This document shows, in pieces, positions 38,410-52,085 of a DNA stretch of 64,000 nucleotides. The notes under the pieces are model-generated. The model saw nothing but the letters and a program-made list of their open reading frames with translations, was not told the origin of the DNA and searched no databases. The DNA is taken from positions 232,681 to 296,680 of the forward strand of contig WNNJ02000980.1 in NCBI GenBank assembly GCA_012934845.2, in the 5' to 3' direction. Position numbers and translations under genes: made by a program. The DNA comes from Pomphorhynchus laevis (lineage: Eukaryota > Acanthocephala > Palaeacanthocephala > Echinorhynchida > Pomphorhynchidae). The stretch's first letter is position 1. Each line of letters begins with the position of its first letter.

Positions 38410-41104
38410 GTTATACTTAAATAAATTTGATAGATGGCTTAGGAAAGAAGTTGAGTAAATCTATTAGGGAAATCGCAATCTTTTCAATAAAAATCAATAA
38501 ATAATTTAAATTCCATTTTAAAAATAATGATTATAAAGTAATTGCCAGAAAGCATGCAAAGTTTAATAATTAATCAATGTAACTTTTATCAAAAAGTATA
38601 ACCATTACAATTAACATCAGCTAAAATACATGAAATCATAATATAAGTATAAGAAAACTTTAAATCATTCAAACATATACTTGTTTTGGTCATGTTTCAC
38701 AAAACGGTAGATTAATTCAGAATATTTCAAAACTACAATTCAAACTACAATTCTAGACGTATTGATAAAGAAAAGAAATGGCAGGTTTACAATGGATGGA
38801 TATAGTAAACCAAATATACCCTGGTGTTCAACCAACTGGAATACGCATTACCTCCACTAACTACAAAATTATGGCCGCTAAAGCGCTTTATGATCAGAGA
38901 ATTAATATATGCTCGACACTAATTATTAGGGATAGACAATTCTTGTGAATTAAAATAAGTTGAAATCTGGGGTTTTTCCCCATATGGACATTACGTCAAG
39001 CAATTAGTCGTTGTCTTAAAAATAATAACACGAATAACAATTCTTTGAAAACAGGCTCCAGTGTGAAACGAGTATTCTTATTTGCAGTATTTGTCAGTGA
39101 TTGATGTACTGATTTCTTAAAAACAACCTCCGAGCTAATACTTCCTTATATCATTTAAAGAAAGCTACTCTCTTATTCAAGCCTGTTTTCACACTCTAGT
39201 CTAATTTCAATAAAACAAGCTCGAGTATGAAACCTGCAAAAGTTGTCAGTGATGGGGGACGTAAATATGGCTGTAGAACGTTAATCTGTTCTTTAATTAA
39301 ATTGCTATGATTAAAGAATGTAAAAGTATTTATATTTAAATTGTCAGCTAACTCTAACAAATAACCTATCAAATCGAGAAATTTATTGATCAAATTTCTT
39401 AAAAACAGCTTCTCAGTAAACACTTACTTATTTAAAGAAAGTTACTCTAGCCGAACTATTTAAGAGCAAACCGAAATATTAGTTGACAAATGTCACATAC
39501 GAAATCCTATGTCTGGATTGTCCAGCCAATTATTTTGGGTAAGAAAAAACTGGCTTTACAACGAGAATAAAACAGCATTAATATAATTTGAAAAGGGATG
39601 ATACTTCAATTGGGTGATAAAAAGGGTGATTCTGAATCATTACCCTTCACCTGATTCTTCCAGTTCTGAGTTCTTGAATTTATCAAGTAATTGAATTTAT
39701 AAATTACAATGTCGTAAATAATTTATATTTTATATTATATAATATTATATAATTGTATTTTATATATTATATATTTATATAAATATTATATATTGAAGAA
39801 ATATTTGTATATTATACATAAATATATAATACATAAATATATCTTCAATATATAATATTTATATTTTATATATAATATAAAATAAATATTAATTTATTAC
39901 TTCTTTATTAATTACTCAAACAACTGCGGTCTTCGATCCTTCCTCGTCGCCGCCCCACTCGCAAGGAATTAGCTCCCTCTCAACGTCCGCCGCGTTCCCT
40001 ACTTTATCACACTAATACCTCCCGTTCTCACCTTCTAAACACATGATTTAGATTTTTGTTTTTCTTTCTTGGTAATGTAAGCGTGCGCCGGCACGCATTT
40101 GACACGTAAAAATAATCATTTTTAATATAATTCTATATTAATATTTAATTTATTTATATATTATAACGTAAAATATATATTTAATATAATGATTAATAAT
40201 TTATTAGAAATTATTAATCATTAAATTTGTTGCAAAATTAATACATATTAAAATAAAATTATTTAATATTTTTATACCAATAATATTTTTTTATACTTTT
40301 AGAAGTAAATGCCTTAATCTTTTAAAACTTTTTCTCTACCACAACATGATTAGCAATAATAAAATTTCTGATGCCCAACTGTAATATTGTGATAAATGAT
40401 CGTTATCAAAATCTAGAATAATAATCTAATTGTCTTCTTGATTGAACTTTAAAGTTTATTATGTCACTTATACTTAATTTGTAATAATATAACATGAATT
40501 CTTAAAAACTTTTAATTACCCATTTATTAAGAAATAATTTTATTTAGAAAAGTAGTGATTTTTAAATTATCAATTCTCTCCTATATGTAGCTTCTAATAT
40601 ATTAAAGATGTAACAACATTGCTTAACGAAAATTTAGATTTTGCTTATTTATTAATAAGCAAAGACGATCAATGCTATTCGATCAATGTCAATGATTAGC
40701 ATATATAGGCATTAAATCAGATAAATAATTCTAAATTCGTGTGTTTATATCTATTTTGATTACATTTAAAAATATTATTTAGCATTTTGTTATAAAATTT
40801 TGTAAAAATAAAATGCTATTTTAGAGTAATATATTTGCGCTCAATTTACTGGTTAACAAACTTTTATTTCTTTCTATCTAGTAACTATTATTTATTTATA
40901 AATAATAAATTTTATTTATTATCTATAAATTTTTCAAAATTTTTATTAACTATTTTCAGCTACAATTTTCATAAAATGTAATGGGGTCATTTAAATTCAA
41001 TGTATACAAATTATAGAATAAAGAACACAAAGAACATTTCTTTTTTGTTGTTAAATATCTGAAACAATGCATAATATACCATCATTATATACCATGTCTC
41101 CAAA
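38410..41104. other. Intergenic AT-rich region
   Basis: No gene recognised. A 54-codon frame begins ATGGCAGG near 38778 (MAGLQWMDIVNQIYPGVQPT at its start) and cannot be assigned. 39050-39172 and 39211-39450 are an imperfect direct repeat (AAAACAGGCTC..., TTTAAAGAAAGCTACTC). 39910-40115 is a GC-richer C-rich patch ending in GTGCGCCGGCACGCATTTG, which has an inverted relative at 43428-43452. It may be an old LINE 3' end. Confidence 0.4.
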
Positions 41105-43393
41105 TCGAACAGCAATGATCAAACGGCATTGATGGAACAGCATTGAAAGAGCAGCATTGATCGAATATCATTGATTGAACAGAATTGATCGACCAGAATT
41201 GATAAGACAGCATTGAACGAACAGCGTTGATTGAAGAGCATTAATTGAAAAGCCTTAATCGAACAGTATTGATCAAACAGCATTGATCAAACAGCGTTGA
41301 TCGAACAGAATTGAAAAACAGTATTGATAAAATATATTAGATCAAACGGCATCAATCGAACAGTATTGATCAAACATAATTGATCGATCAGCATTCATAG
41401 AACAGCATGGATAGAACAGCATTGACAGAACAGCATTGAGCGAACAGCATTGATTTAACAGCATTGATTGAACAGCATTGATTTAGCAGCATTGATTTAA
41501 CAGCATTGATTTAACAGCATTGATTTAACAGCATTGATTTAACAGCATTAATCAAACAGTATTGATCGAACAACATTAATTGATCAGCATTGATCGAACA
41601 GCATTAATTGATCAGCATTGATCGAACAGCATTCATCGAACAACATTGATCAAACATGGTTGATCGAGCAGCATTGATCGAACAGCATTCATTGAACCTC
41701 ATTGAATAAACAACATTGATCGAACAGACTCGGTCGGAAAGCATTGTTCGAACAGTATTGATTGAACAGCATTGATTGAACAGCATTGATTGAACAGCAT
41801 TGATCAAACAGCATTAATCAAGCAGGATTGATCGAACAGACTTGATCGGATAGCATTGGTCGAACTGTATTGATCAAACAGCATTCGTCGAACAGCATTG
41901 ATCGAACAGAACTGATCAAACAGCATTGATCGAGTAGCATTGATAGAACATAATTGATCAAACAGCATTGATCAAACAGCATTAATCGAACAGCATTGAT
42001 TGACCAGCATTGATCAAACAGTATTGATAGAACAGCATTGATCGACCAGAATTGATAGAACAGCAGTGATCGAACAGCGTTGACTGAACAGCATTGATCG
42101 AAAGGTATTGATCGAACAGTATTGATCAACCATGATGGATCGAACATCATTACTCGAATAGCATCGATCAAGCAGCATTAATCAAACAACATTGATAAAA
42201 GAGCATTGATAAAACAGCATTGATCGACCAGAATTGATAGAACAGCATTGATCGAACAGCATTTATTAAACAGCACTGATAGAACAGTATTGATAGAACA
42301 GTATATCGAACAACATTGATCGAACAGAATTGATTAAGCAGCATTGATCGAACAGCATTGATCAAACAGCATTGATCGAACAGACTTGATCGCAAAGCAT
42401 TGTTCGAACAGTATTGATCGAACAGCATTGATCGAACAGCATTAATTAAGTAGGATTAATCGAACAGACTTGATCGGAAAGCATTGTTCGAACAGTATTG
42501 ATCGAACGGCATTGATAAGCAGCATAGTTGAACAGCATTGATAGAACAGCATTGATCGAACAGCATTGATCGAACAGCATTAATCTAAAAACGTTGATCG
42601 AACAGCATTAAACGAACATCAATAATCAAACAGAATATCAAACAACATTGATCTGATAGCATTTACAGAACAGTATTAATAAAGCAATATTGATCAAAAA
42701 TCAATGATCGGCCAGTATTGAAAGAACATGATTGATCGAAAAGCATTTAACGAACAGTATTTATTGAAAAGCATTGATCGAACATCATTGATCGAACATC
42801 ATTGATAGAACAGTATTTATCAAGCCGCTTTGATCGAACAGCATTAATCGAAAAGCGTTAATCGAACATTATTAATCGAACAGAATTGATAGAACACCGT
42901 TGATCGAATAGCATTGATCGAGTAGCATTGATAGAACAGCATTGATAGAACAGTATTGATAGGACAGCATTGATAGAACGGCATTGATAGAATATCATTG
43001 ATCGGACATCATTGATTGAACAGAATTGATTGAAAAGCATAAATCGAACATTCTTAATTAGACAGTATTGATCAAAGAGCATGATCGAACAGCATGGATC
43101 GAACAGCATTGATCGAACAGCAACAACATTGATCGAACATCATTGATCAAACATCATTTATCGAACAGTATTGATCAAAGAGCTTTGATCTAACAGCATT
43201 GAATGAACAACCTTGAAAGAATAGCATTGATAGAACAGCATTGATAGGACAACATTGATTGAACATTAATGATTAGACAGCCTTGATTAATCAGCATTGA
43301 TCGATCAGCATTGATCCGGGAGCGTCGATCAAACAGCATTGATCAAAGAGCATTGACCAAACAGTTTTGATAGAACAGTATTGATAGAACAGC
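41105..43393. repeat. 14-bp minisatellite, left block
   Basis: Degenerate tandem array of the unit AACAGCATTGATCG. Since three units make 42 bases, all-repeat reading frames on the minus strand stay open (peptide MLFDQCCSINAVRS repeated). These frames are not considered genes. Confidence 0.95.
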
Positions 43394-43465
43394 ACTGATA
43401 ATAATAAGATAAATTTATTTTAAAGTTGCAAATGCGTGCCAACGGCGTGCTTACAAGCTCACTTA
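43394..43465 (-). mobile_element. Probable LINE/SINE 3' tail in the minisatellite
   Basis: On the minus strand GTAAGCACGCCGTTGGCACG, then CATTTGCAACTTTAAAATAA, ending in a TTATTATTATC tail. A related GC-rich motif is at 40075-40105. Confidence 0.4.
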
Positions 43466-43479
43466 TATAACTTAGCAGA

Positions 43480-43880
43480 AGACTTCAGTGTGAATGGTCA
43501 GTTCATTTGTTAATATTAATCGTTCACTTCGACCGTTCAATTCACCAATCCGTTATTAAGTTCGTTCTGTTTGTTTGTTCAGTCTATTCGTTTAGTCCGT
43601 TTGTTCGGTCCGTTCGTTCAGTTCGTACATTCAGTCCGTAAGTTCATATCGTTCGTTTAGACTTTTCGTCATGACATTTCGTTTAGACTTTTCGTTATGA
43701 CATTTCGTTTAGAATGTTTGTTCAAACCGCGTGATCAGACCGTTCGTTCAAACCGTTTGTTCAGACTGTTCGTTTAGACCATTAGTTCAGGCTGTTCATT
43801 TAGACCGTTCGTTCATACTGATCGTTCAAATCGTCCGTTCAGACCGTTCATTCATATCGTACGGAAAGTTCGTTGGTTTG
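43480..43880 (+). repeat. 13-bp minisatellite
   Basis: Degenerate tandem units of CCGTTCGTTCAGA (clear between 43730 and 43870). It resembles the inverse complement of the flanking 14-bp unit (TGTTCGATCAATGC), so it may be an inverted, shortened derivative. Confidence 0.8.
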
Positions 43881-44039
43881 GACCAGTCGTTAAGTATGTT
43901 CATTTAGCTTTTGTATACATTCGATTTAGTTCTTTAGTTGAGTCCAATTAATAAACTAGTCTTGTTTGTATTACACTCCTCCTTTCTCAGCCGGGCTTGG
44001 GAACAGGCATGAAAGAGTTTCGAATGCATTTGTGATCGA

Positions 44040-45330
44040 ATACTATTGAGCGCACGGCATTAATCGAATAGTATTAATCGAAGAGCATTGATCGAACAGC
44101 ATTGATTGAACATCATTGATTAAACACTAATGATCGAACAGCATTGATTGAACACTAATAATCGAACAGCATTGATTGAATATCATTGATTGAACAGCAG
44201 TGATTGAACTACATTATTCGAACAGTATTGATCGAACAGCATTGATTGAACATTATTGATTAAACATCATTGATCAAAAATCATTGATTGAAGAGCATTG
44301 ATTGAACAGCAATAATCGAACAGTATTGATCGAACAGCATTGATCCAAGATCATTGATCAAGCAGCATTATCGAACAACATTAATAGAACAGCATTGATA
44401 GAACAGCATTGATAGAACAGCATTGATAGAACAGCATTGATAGAACATCATTGATCGAACATCATTAATCGAACATCATTGATCGAATAGCATTGATTGT
44501 ACATCATTGATCGAACAGCATTGATTGAGCATCATTGATTAAACACTAATAATCGAACAGCATTGATTGAACACTAATAATCGAACAGCATTGATTGAAT
44601 ATCATTGATTGAACAGCAATAATTGAACTACATTATTCGAACAGTATTGATCGAACAGCATTGATCGAACAGCATTGATTGAACATTATTGATTAAACAT
44701 CATTGATCAAAAATCATTGATTGAAGAGCATTGATTGAACAGCAATAATCGAACAGTATTGATCGAACAGCATTGATCCAAGATCATTGATCAAGCAGCA
44801 TTATCGAACAACATTAATAGAACAGTATATCGAACAGCATTGATCAAATCAAACGGCATTGATGGAACAGCATTGAAAGAGCAGAATTGATCGAATATCA
44901 TTGATTGAACAGAATTGATGGACCAGAATTGATAAGACAGCATTGAACGAACAGCGTTGATTGAAGAGCATTAATCGAAAAGCCTTAATCGAACAGTATT
45001 GATCAAACAGCATTGATCAAACAGCGTTGATCGAACAGAATTGAAAAACAGTATTGATAAAATATATTAGATCAGACGGCATCAATCGAACAGTATTGAT
45101 CAAACATAATTGATCGATCAGCATTCATAGAACAGCATGGATAGAACAGCATTGACAGAACAGCATTGAGCGAACAGCATTGATAGAACAGCATTGATTG
45201 AACAGCATCGACCAAACATCATTGATCAGAGAGCATTTATCAAAGAGCATTAATCTAACAGCATTGATCAAACATCACTGATCAAACATCATTGATAGAA
45301 CAGCATTTAAAAAATAGTATTAATCAAACA
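44040..45330. repeat. 14-bp minisatellite, right block with large internal duplications
   Basis: Same unit as the left block. About 44096-44395 is repeated at about 44517-44826. 44848-45184 repeats 41118-41453 with only a few differences, an offset of 3730 bp. Confidence 0.95.
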
Positions 45331-46103
45331 AATTTTTTAATTCGTCACATAATTTCATTTATAAAAATTTCTTTTCTGACAAATAGTTTAAACATAAAGC
45401 ATTTTGACATAAAGCATTAAATTATTTCTAAAAGTTGAGTTAAATGCCTAAAGCTTTGTTCTGTTGAACGATAATTTATTAAGTTAATATTAAGTTAATA
45501 GTTTATTAATTAACTTCTAAACTTTGATCTAGTGAGAGTTTGATTAGAAGAAGAATTCAACACAAACGCTTTGAGCATTATTATAAGCCCACCCAAAAAA
45601 TATTTAAATGTCTCCCCGTTTGAAAATCGTTTCAAATCATTTTTCATCTTATCTTTGATCAGATTCGTCGATTAGATCCCAGAATATCTTATCTGGGATA
45701 TCTTACCAGAATATCTTATCTTTTCTCTTAAGCATTTTCAAAATATTAGGAAATAACCTAATGTGTCGTCCACGTTCACAAACGATTTTACGTATTTATT
45801 GATAGACAATAAAAATCATTTTATCAACAATTATATATCGTCACCGTACATTGTACCGCTCGTGTTTTTTGTCCAATACAATCATTGTAGATGCCGCTTC
45901 GATGGTTGTTAAGTGGATCATTGTCGTATTTTAGGTAAGCAGAAGCTTAAATTGCTTTTACAAAAACGTATAATATAAAATCGCTGAATAATATGCTTGA
46001 GGAGAGAGGAAAAATGCAATTTGTGCTTGAATAAAATACTTATAAAAGACATCAAATATATAAAAATAAAAATGTTTGACTAATATTTTTTTAAATTAGA
46101 TTA
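45331..46103. other. AT-rich spacer downstream of UFC1
   Basis: No coding segment seen. It presumably includes the UFC1 3' UTR and terminator. Confidence 0.4.
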
Positions 46104-46175
46104 TCAACTCTTCGTAGGTTTAATTTTGCCAGTTCCTACTAGTAATGGAATTTCAACAGCCAGCCAAGGAGCCAA
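46104..46175 (-). CDS. UFC1: UFC1 exon 5, C-terminus
   Basis: [20 protein letters not shown] to TKS and stop. The intron before it is 50 bp. Confidence 0.93.
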   Translation of the reverse strand: MAPWLAVEIPLLVGTGKIKPTKS

Positions 46176-49100
46176 CTTAATACAAATTGAGATACATAAG
46201 AATAAAACATAATTTAAGTTTATACCCCCAAAGCAAGAGCATGAGCTATTCCGAACTTTGGAACATTACGATTCCATAGCGGCACAAAATGATCATCAGT
46301 GCATATACGGCCGCCCCTGTTGATGGCAAAATAAAATTACATTAAAACAAAATTGCTATACCTATACATTTTTGCAGTCAAGCCATCGAGATCAGGAAGA
46401 ATAAGCTCAGGAGGGCTTAAGGGATATGTTATCGGCAGCTTTTAATAATATAATTATTGTGTTAAATTTTAAAAACATTATCCAATAATTTTACATAATT
46501 TTTGTAAACAATATTTCAAACAGGCAATTTCAAGTAACAAAGAAAATTTTCCTAAATTATAATATTTTAAATCGTTCAGTTTCATATTTATACGTTTTTA
46601 TTAGATATTATAACAGTTTAGTGTATACTCAAAATTATGTTTTAAATTCCAAAAAAAATGTAACTACAATTTAAAGATATTACCTTTCAATGCAAATGAA
46701 ATTATTGATCAATAAACACGTATTTTTAATTTTAAAATAATCTGTTTTAAAATTATTTTAAAAGTATTATCATCTATTTATTTTAATTTATTTATACGCT
46801 AGAGAATAATCTTGAAATTCACAGATAATACATTTATTTAAATAAAAAATGTTAAACAAATTTGATACTTAATTCGATAGCGCAATTTAATATCGTGTAA
46901 ATTTATAAATTCCATTTTCATCCACATGTAGACCAAATATCCCCTTTTTATCAAAACTATAAACTTGTGAACTTAAGCAATAATACTCAACTTATGGTTT
47001 CAACTTATAGTTTCAACTTAAGTCGCATTTCAAAGAGGTGAAACGCCAGTAAAAACACAAAAATATTAGCATTCGTGTATTCTGTGACCCAATCAAATGT
47101 AATAATTGATGGTATAGAAATGATTATTTAAGTTTATTGTGGACCAATTTAGTTGTAGGTACAAAATAATTAACCATTAATATCCTCGTCAAAAATTACA
47201 ATAACAAAAACACAACACAATACTCCGACATTGCCACATATGTGATATGGCTAGATTTTCAATTAACACGTAAGTTTGATTTAATAAAATAAACATTCTT
47301 ATAAACTATTTTAATTTTAGTTCCTACTTATGACATCGCGTTATATAATGGCATATTTCTTATACATCGTCTGTTATTTATTAGTCAATTCATAAAAATT
47401 GACTTTTATTTTAAATTTTAATTTTAAATTTTGACTTGATATAAATACAAATTGTATAAAATCTTATATAATTCTTTATTATTTATCTTTATTTTTAATT
47501 TATATATTGAATAAAATACTTAAATTAAGTTATCTGATCTGACTCATAAGTAATAAGTGAGCAAAGTATCAACAAACCGCAATGACTTTGATTTTTTGCT
47601 CGTAAACGAAAAAAAATGACATTCGAAAATATAATTAAAATTGGCAAGCATAATTGAGTAAATTGTCAGACAACAAACACTTAGTGTCTTATCTTAATGT
47701 CACTTACGATAAGCCATGCAGCTTATTTTGCCTATCACCTTGCATTTTCTTAGTTTCAAATCGAAGTGACATTTTTAGCTTCAAATCGGAATACTGAAAA
47801 ACGAGTAAAATAAAATTTATTATATTGAATCTTCAAATGCATTAAATTAGCTTTATCGCGCGTTTTAATTGATCTATTAAAATTATAAATCAAAAATTCA
47901 ACAATTTTATTGCTAACTTTGATTTTCATTTAAATCAAATAAAATAACGTAAATTTTGACAGAATAATTCTGCCAAGTAGATTATGTAAATTATATTGAT
48001 TCAACTGAATTCTTTTATGTTATTAAACAAAACCGGACAGACGAGACGGATAAATTATTTTGTAGCTGATAGGGAACTTGTAACATCGTCTATTTGTAAT
48101 GGATAATTTCTTGTTTTTAACAGAAATATAACAGTATTTTTTCTTTGCTACCGAGACATTTTAATTGTTTAAAAAATTCAACTTTAAATTTTTCATTTAA
48201 ATTTATTTATTTTTACATATTTATTTTTTTATTTATTTATTTTTTATTTTATTTATTTTATTTATTTTTAATTTAATTTTATTTATTTTGACATTTAAAA
48301 CAAAAATGTTGTAAGCATTAACTAATAACTAATTTCTTGTCACACTAAATGTGACAAAAAACCATATTATTATTCTGTTGAAAAATAATATGTTGATTTG
48401 AATTGACATTTTAATTTTTACAATTGACATTTAAATATTTAATTTGAATTGACATCTCAATTCAAATTATCTTAAATTAAGCTAATTAATCGAAATCAAT
48501 AAAATGTTTTAAGCAAAAATGTACAAATTCGGATAGTTTATACGTTTGAAATTTTCTGTCAAAAAAGTTAAATTTGTTATTAAAAATTTAAAACTTAGAT
48601 TTAGTGATAAAACATACCTCGAAGTTAAGCTTAAATTCATATCTCTCCATTTCATAAATATGCCAGCACTTTCCCCACCATTGTGTGCCATCACCATTGC
48701 TTTCAAGTTGGAACCAATCATGTCCAGACACTTTATTAGATTCGACATACTAAATTAATAAGCGGTGAAGTATAATTTTGATTTTTAACGTTAATATCTA
48801 TGAAGCATCACTGTATTAAACAAACCGAACATGTAAATTGGTTTCGTAAATTATTATGTCGTTGTTGATTAGATTCGGAAAGCTGCACTGAATATCACAA
48901 ATAAAAATGGGTTGATCGCCTTATGTTTGCGTTTTGTATTTCCGCTTCAAGTATATCATTTTATCATAATATGCACCTGTTTGATTAGTTACTTAGATCA
49001 TTGACATCCTATTTGTTAATGTAGCATTACATCTATAATTGTTGCGGTCACAGCAGTATAATATTATAATGCTATACTGTTGCGCTCACTAGGAAAGTAA

Positions 49101-51379
49101 GTCATGCTCATACACAATTTAAGATTTATTATTAATGTACAGAATCAAGATAATTGCTCAATACATCAATTCTAATATTTTCCAGTGAATTTTATTGATG
49201 AGATGATTTATTGAGAGATGATTAAAATGTTTAAAAAATACGTTTTTATTTTAAATATACAAATTCGTACTCAAACCAATAACGAAAAAGTAAAAATTTA
49301 GAATTTTTGTTATTCTTTACTGCTATTTATTACTATTAATACTGTCTAGCTTTGTAAGCCAGACAGTATTTTATTTAAACATCAGTAAGACAAGCCGTGG
49401 CTTCGTTTTTTGTGAAGTTTCGTAACTTATCTTGTTTGTTCTTACAAAATAAAAAGAACACTGTTTAGTTATACATGAACAGGCGTTTAACACTTTAACA
49501 AAGAATAATGTTTAATAATATTATTAAACAATATAAACAACAATATAAAATCAGTATAAAGCAACAATATAAAATCATGCTGATTTTTATATCAAGAATT
49601 AAGCAACTAACAAATGCTTGTTCGATAATTATATCAATAATTATTATATAAAGTTAATATTATATTAACTATAATAATATTAGACTATACTTTTACCATT
49701 GAAAATATAAACTCAAATGTTATGTTATTATTAACTTTAATATTATTTATTTTTATTTAATGTTAAAAAATACAAATTTTCGAGGATGCGTTCCACGGAT
49801 TATTTTTTATATGGTACGTCTATGGGAGACCAAAAGATCATTACGTTTTGATCAAATTAATAATCGAAATTTAAAACTTTTAATTATTAAAATGATAAAA
49901 TCAGCTTGTTCATTACATTAAGTTTAATTAATAAAATTGTGATTCCTTTAGCTCATCCTAAGTGCGATTCCTTTAGCTCATGAAGGGTTTCATTTATCAG
50001 CAAACGAATATAGAGATGCCCAAAACGCTCGATACGGTTATGTCGATCCCTCCATCAAAAACGGCATTGCATTTGCGGTAAACCAGTAAATATCGCCCCT
50101 TCTCTATCGTGCAAGGACGGTGCCTTGCCTTCTATCCGGCAAGATGCTGTTAGAGACATTATCTCACAACATCTCGTAAAAATTTCGCACTGCGTAGAAT
50201 GCGAACCAAAACTAATCGCTGTCCCTGACAATATGGCTTTCGAACAGAACACAACTACACGTGATCAGAATGCAAGACTTGATATCGTTTGTTTTGGATT
50301 TTACGGTAATTGATTTTAGCGGACGTTCTTTGACATCAATGTTTTCTCTGTACATGATCAATCGAATCTCTCGTGAACCAGATTCGGTTTTTAAATACAA
50401 CGAGAATCGCAAAAATAACAAATATGCCGAACGAGTAGGTGCGGTTGAACGCGCTTCGTTCTCGCCACTGATTTTCTCGACATCCGGAGGACTCAGTAAA
50501 GAAGCTGAGACGCTAATAAAGCTAATTGCCATCAAAACAGCCAATCTGTCAACCTGGGCATATGCCGATATAGCCGTTAAAATTAAACGCGATATAGGCT
50601 TTGAGACTGCAAGCTCTGTGTCAGCATGTCTCCGTGCAACAAGATTAAGAAGCTAATAATTATTTTCAAAAATTTTATTACATCTAAACATAAATTATAA
50701 TTTCGTGAATTGCGGGCCTATTTGCGGGAACCATTTCTTGTATAGAGATTAAAAAGATAAATAAAAAAAAACAAAAAAAGTACAGAGCGTATTTTATTAT
50801 TCAGACAAAAAAAATTTCGCTTAATAGTTTAAATAAATTTTTATAAATATTTTGTTGATTTGTATATTGTAAAATTATAGGAAAATAAAAAATTCATTAA
50901 ACTTGCTTTGACATTAGCAGAAAAATAATGTCGTATAAAGAATACATCTGTCGGCGAATGCCTTTTCTACTTTCAACAATAATGTGAACCGACATCCACG
51001 ACTCTCTTTCAAATTCAAGAATACATAGTTTCAGCATTTCTAACAGAAGTTATTTTATCGGGGAAACAAAGTCCATAGGTCAATACTAACTTGTCAGTAG
51101 AACAGATCAGATCAGATAACTGAGTATACGTATGTTTTACTATATACAATTAAAGATAAATAATAAATAATTATTAAATTCGTGGATAAAACCTGATAAT
51201 AAAAGACAATTGTGAGAAAAAGTGTATGAAATGAATTGTTATTTTTGAAACCATACCTTGATTAACGATTCATATTCTTCTTTAAGACGTTGAGGCCATT
51301 TGTCTTTGTCGTCAGGAGAAACTCGGCTTTTTAGGCATGGAATCTTAGCTATAACTCTCTTTGTGTTGTCAGTTATCAT
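46104..51379 (-). CDS. UFC1: Ubiquitin-fold modifier-conjugating enzyme 1 (E2 of ufmylation), five exons
   Basis: The E2 that takes UFM1 from UBA5 onto its catalytic cysteine and passes it to targets with the UFL1 complex at the ER. Five exons join in phase to 164 residues against 167 in human. Landmarks: [20 protein letters not shown] and [86 protein letters not shown] with the catalytic Cys in [19 protein letters not shown]; and [10 protein letters not shown]. All introns are GT-AG. The start is the ATG at 51377-51379, since MITDNTKRV aligns with the short N-terminus of the family. It ends at TGA 46104-46106 and looks functional. The introns hold a LINE fragment and a terminal-repeat fragment. 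Confidence 0.96.
46226..46316 (-). CDS. UFC1: UFC1 exon 4, catalytic cysteine
   Basis: [20 protein letters not shown] then [11 protein letters not shown]. The Cys of GGRIC is the expected active site. The intron before it is only 45 bp. Confidence 0.95.
46362..46438 (-). CDS. UFC1: UFC1 exon 3
   Basis: [19 protein letters not shown] then LTAKMY. The donor splits the arginine codon AG|G of MYRGG. Confidence 0.95.
47360..47545 (+). mobile_element. 3' flank fragment of the endonuclease-less RT family
   Basis: CGTCTGTTATTTATTAGTCA and ATTCATAAAAAT match 11846-11880, and the end matches the region near 12040 (AGTTATCTGATCTGACTC-like). The pseudoknot part is missing. It lies in a UFC1 intron. A shorter relative is at 51105-51185. 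Confidence 0.6.
48618..48749 (-). CDS. UFC1: UFC1 exon 2 (44 codons)
   Basis: [18 protein letters not shown] to [15 protein letters not shown] acceptor and GTATGT donor. Phase 0. Confidence 0.95.
49970..50785 (+). mobile_element. Restriction-endonuclease LINE, C-terminal fragment
   Basis: [20 protein letters not shown], then the nuclease block [34 protein letters not shown], and [20 protein letters not shown] with [13 protein letters not shown]. Same protein family as 1740-3490 but a distant copy. It lacks the zinc cluster and ends in an A-rich tail near 50755-50785. Broken. Inside the first UFC1 intron. Confidence 0.65.
51257..51379 (-). CDS. UFC1: UFC1 exon 1 (41 codons)
   Basis: [18 protein letters not shown] to EEYESLIK, followed by a GTATGG donor. 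Phase 0. Confidence 0.93.
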
Positions 51380-51662
51380 TTTTGTATAATCATAAGCAAA
51401 GGTAAAATACGTATCTAAAACGTTGACATTTAGAGAAAATAAATTCAAGGTGGAATTACATTTGTAAAATTATTAAATATTACATGCACTAAGATTTATA
51501 TTAATTTCACGAATAAATAATTAATTATCGTCGTAATAAATTTTTATTGCATAAATTTTAAATTTATAAATTGTTGCTTATGAATATACAAAAAAAATAT
51601 TTATAAAACGCAAAAGTTATTCAGATCAAAGGCTGAGTTAGTTACTATATATTATTATATAT

Positions 51663-52085
51663 AAACCCACTATATCTCACGCGGCACACCCTCAACTGAA
51701 ATCAGAATTGAGTGAATTCGACAACATTTTGAGAAGAGCCACGCTCTTGGTTCCGGCAACTCGCTCCATTCCTTATCCAGTTAGACTAGAGACGTTGGGT
51801 ATAAGATCTATTGAATGCGATCTGTTGATTGCAGATCTTACACTAGTGTGGATGTCGCTGCGCGTGCCTGACCATCCGTGTAAGCAGCTGTTCTGTCTTC
51901 GTGAATCCTCAATGTTACGTGGGCACGAGCTATGTTTGAAGCATCACATAAAGCATCGAACAAATTTCACGACAGAGATGGATCGCGTCTGTAAACGATG
52001 GAATGGATTATCACTTGGTGTAATCAACAGCTCTTCTGCTGTGCAATTCAAAGAACGCCTAAAGCTTGACCTCGTGGACTCTTGA
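51663..52085 (+). mobile_element. CR1/L2-like LINE RT C-terminal fragment
   Basis: LRRATLLVPATRSIPYPVRL, ETLGIRSIECDLLIADLTLV, and the terminal RVCKRWNGLSLGVINSSSAV plus QFKERL match the C-terminal domain of CR1-type RTs (RLxxLxLxSL...FxxRVxxxWNxLP...FKxxL). 5'-truncated. Followed by a T-rich stretch. Confidence 0.65.

Noticed and set aside
41604-43109. Repeat-protein genes on the minus strand (MLFDQCCSINAVRS units)
   Set aside because: Open frames follow automatically from a 14-bp tandem repeat; no start context, splice site or family match.
41105-45330. CRISPR array
   Set aside because: Units are contiguous 14-mers without spacers, in a eukaryotic, intron-bearing context.
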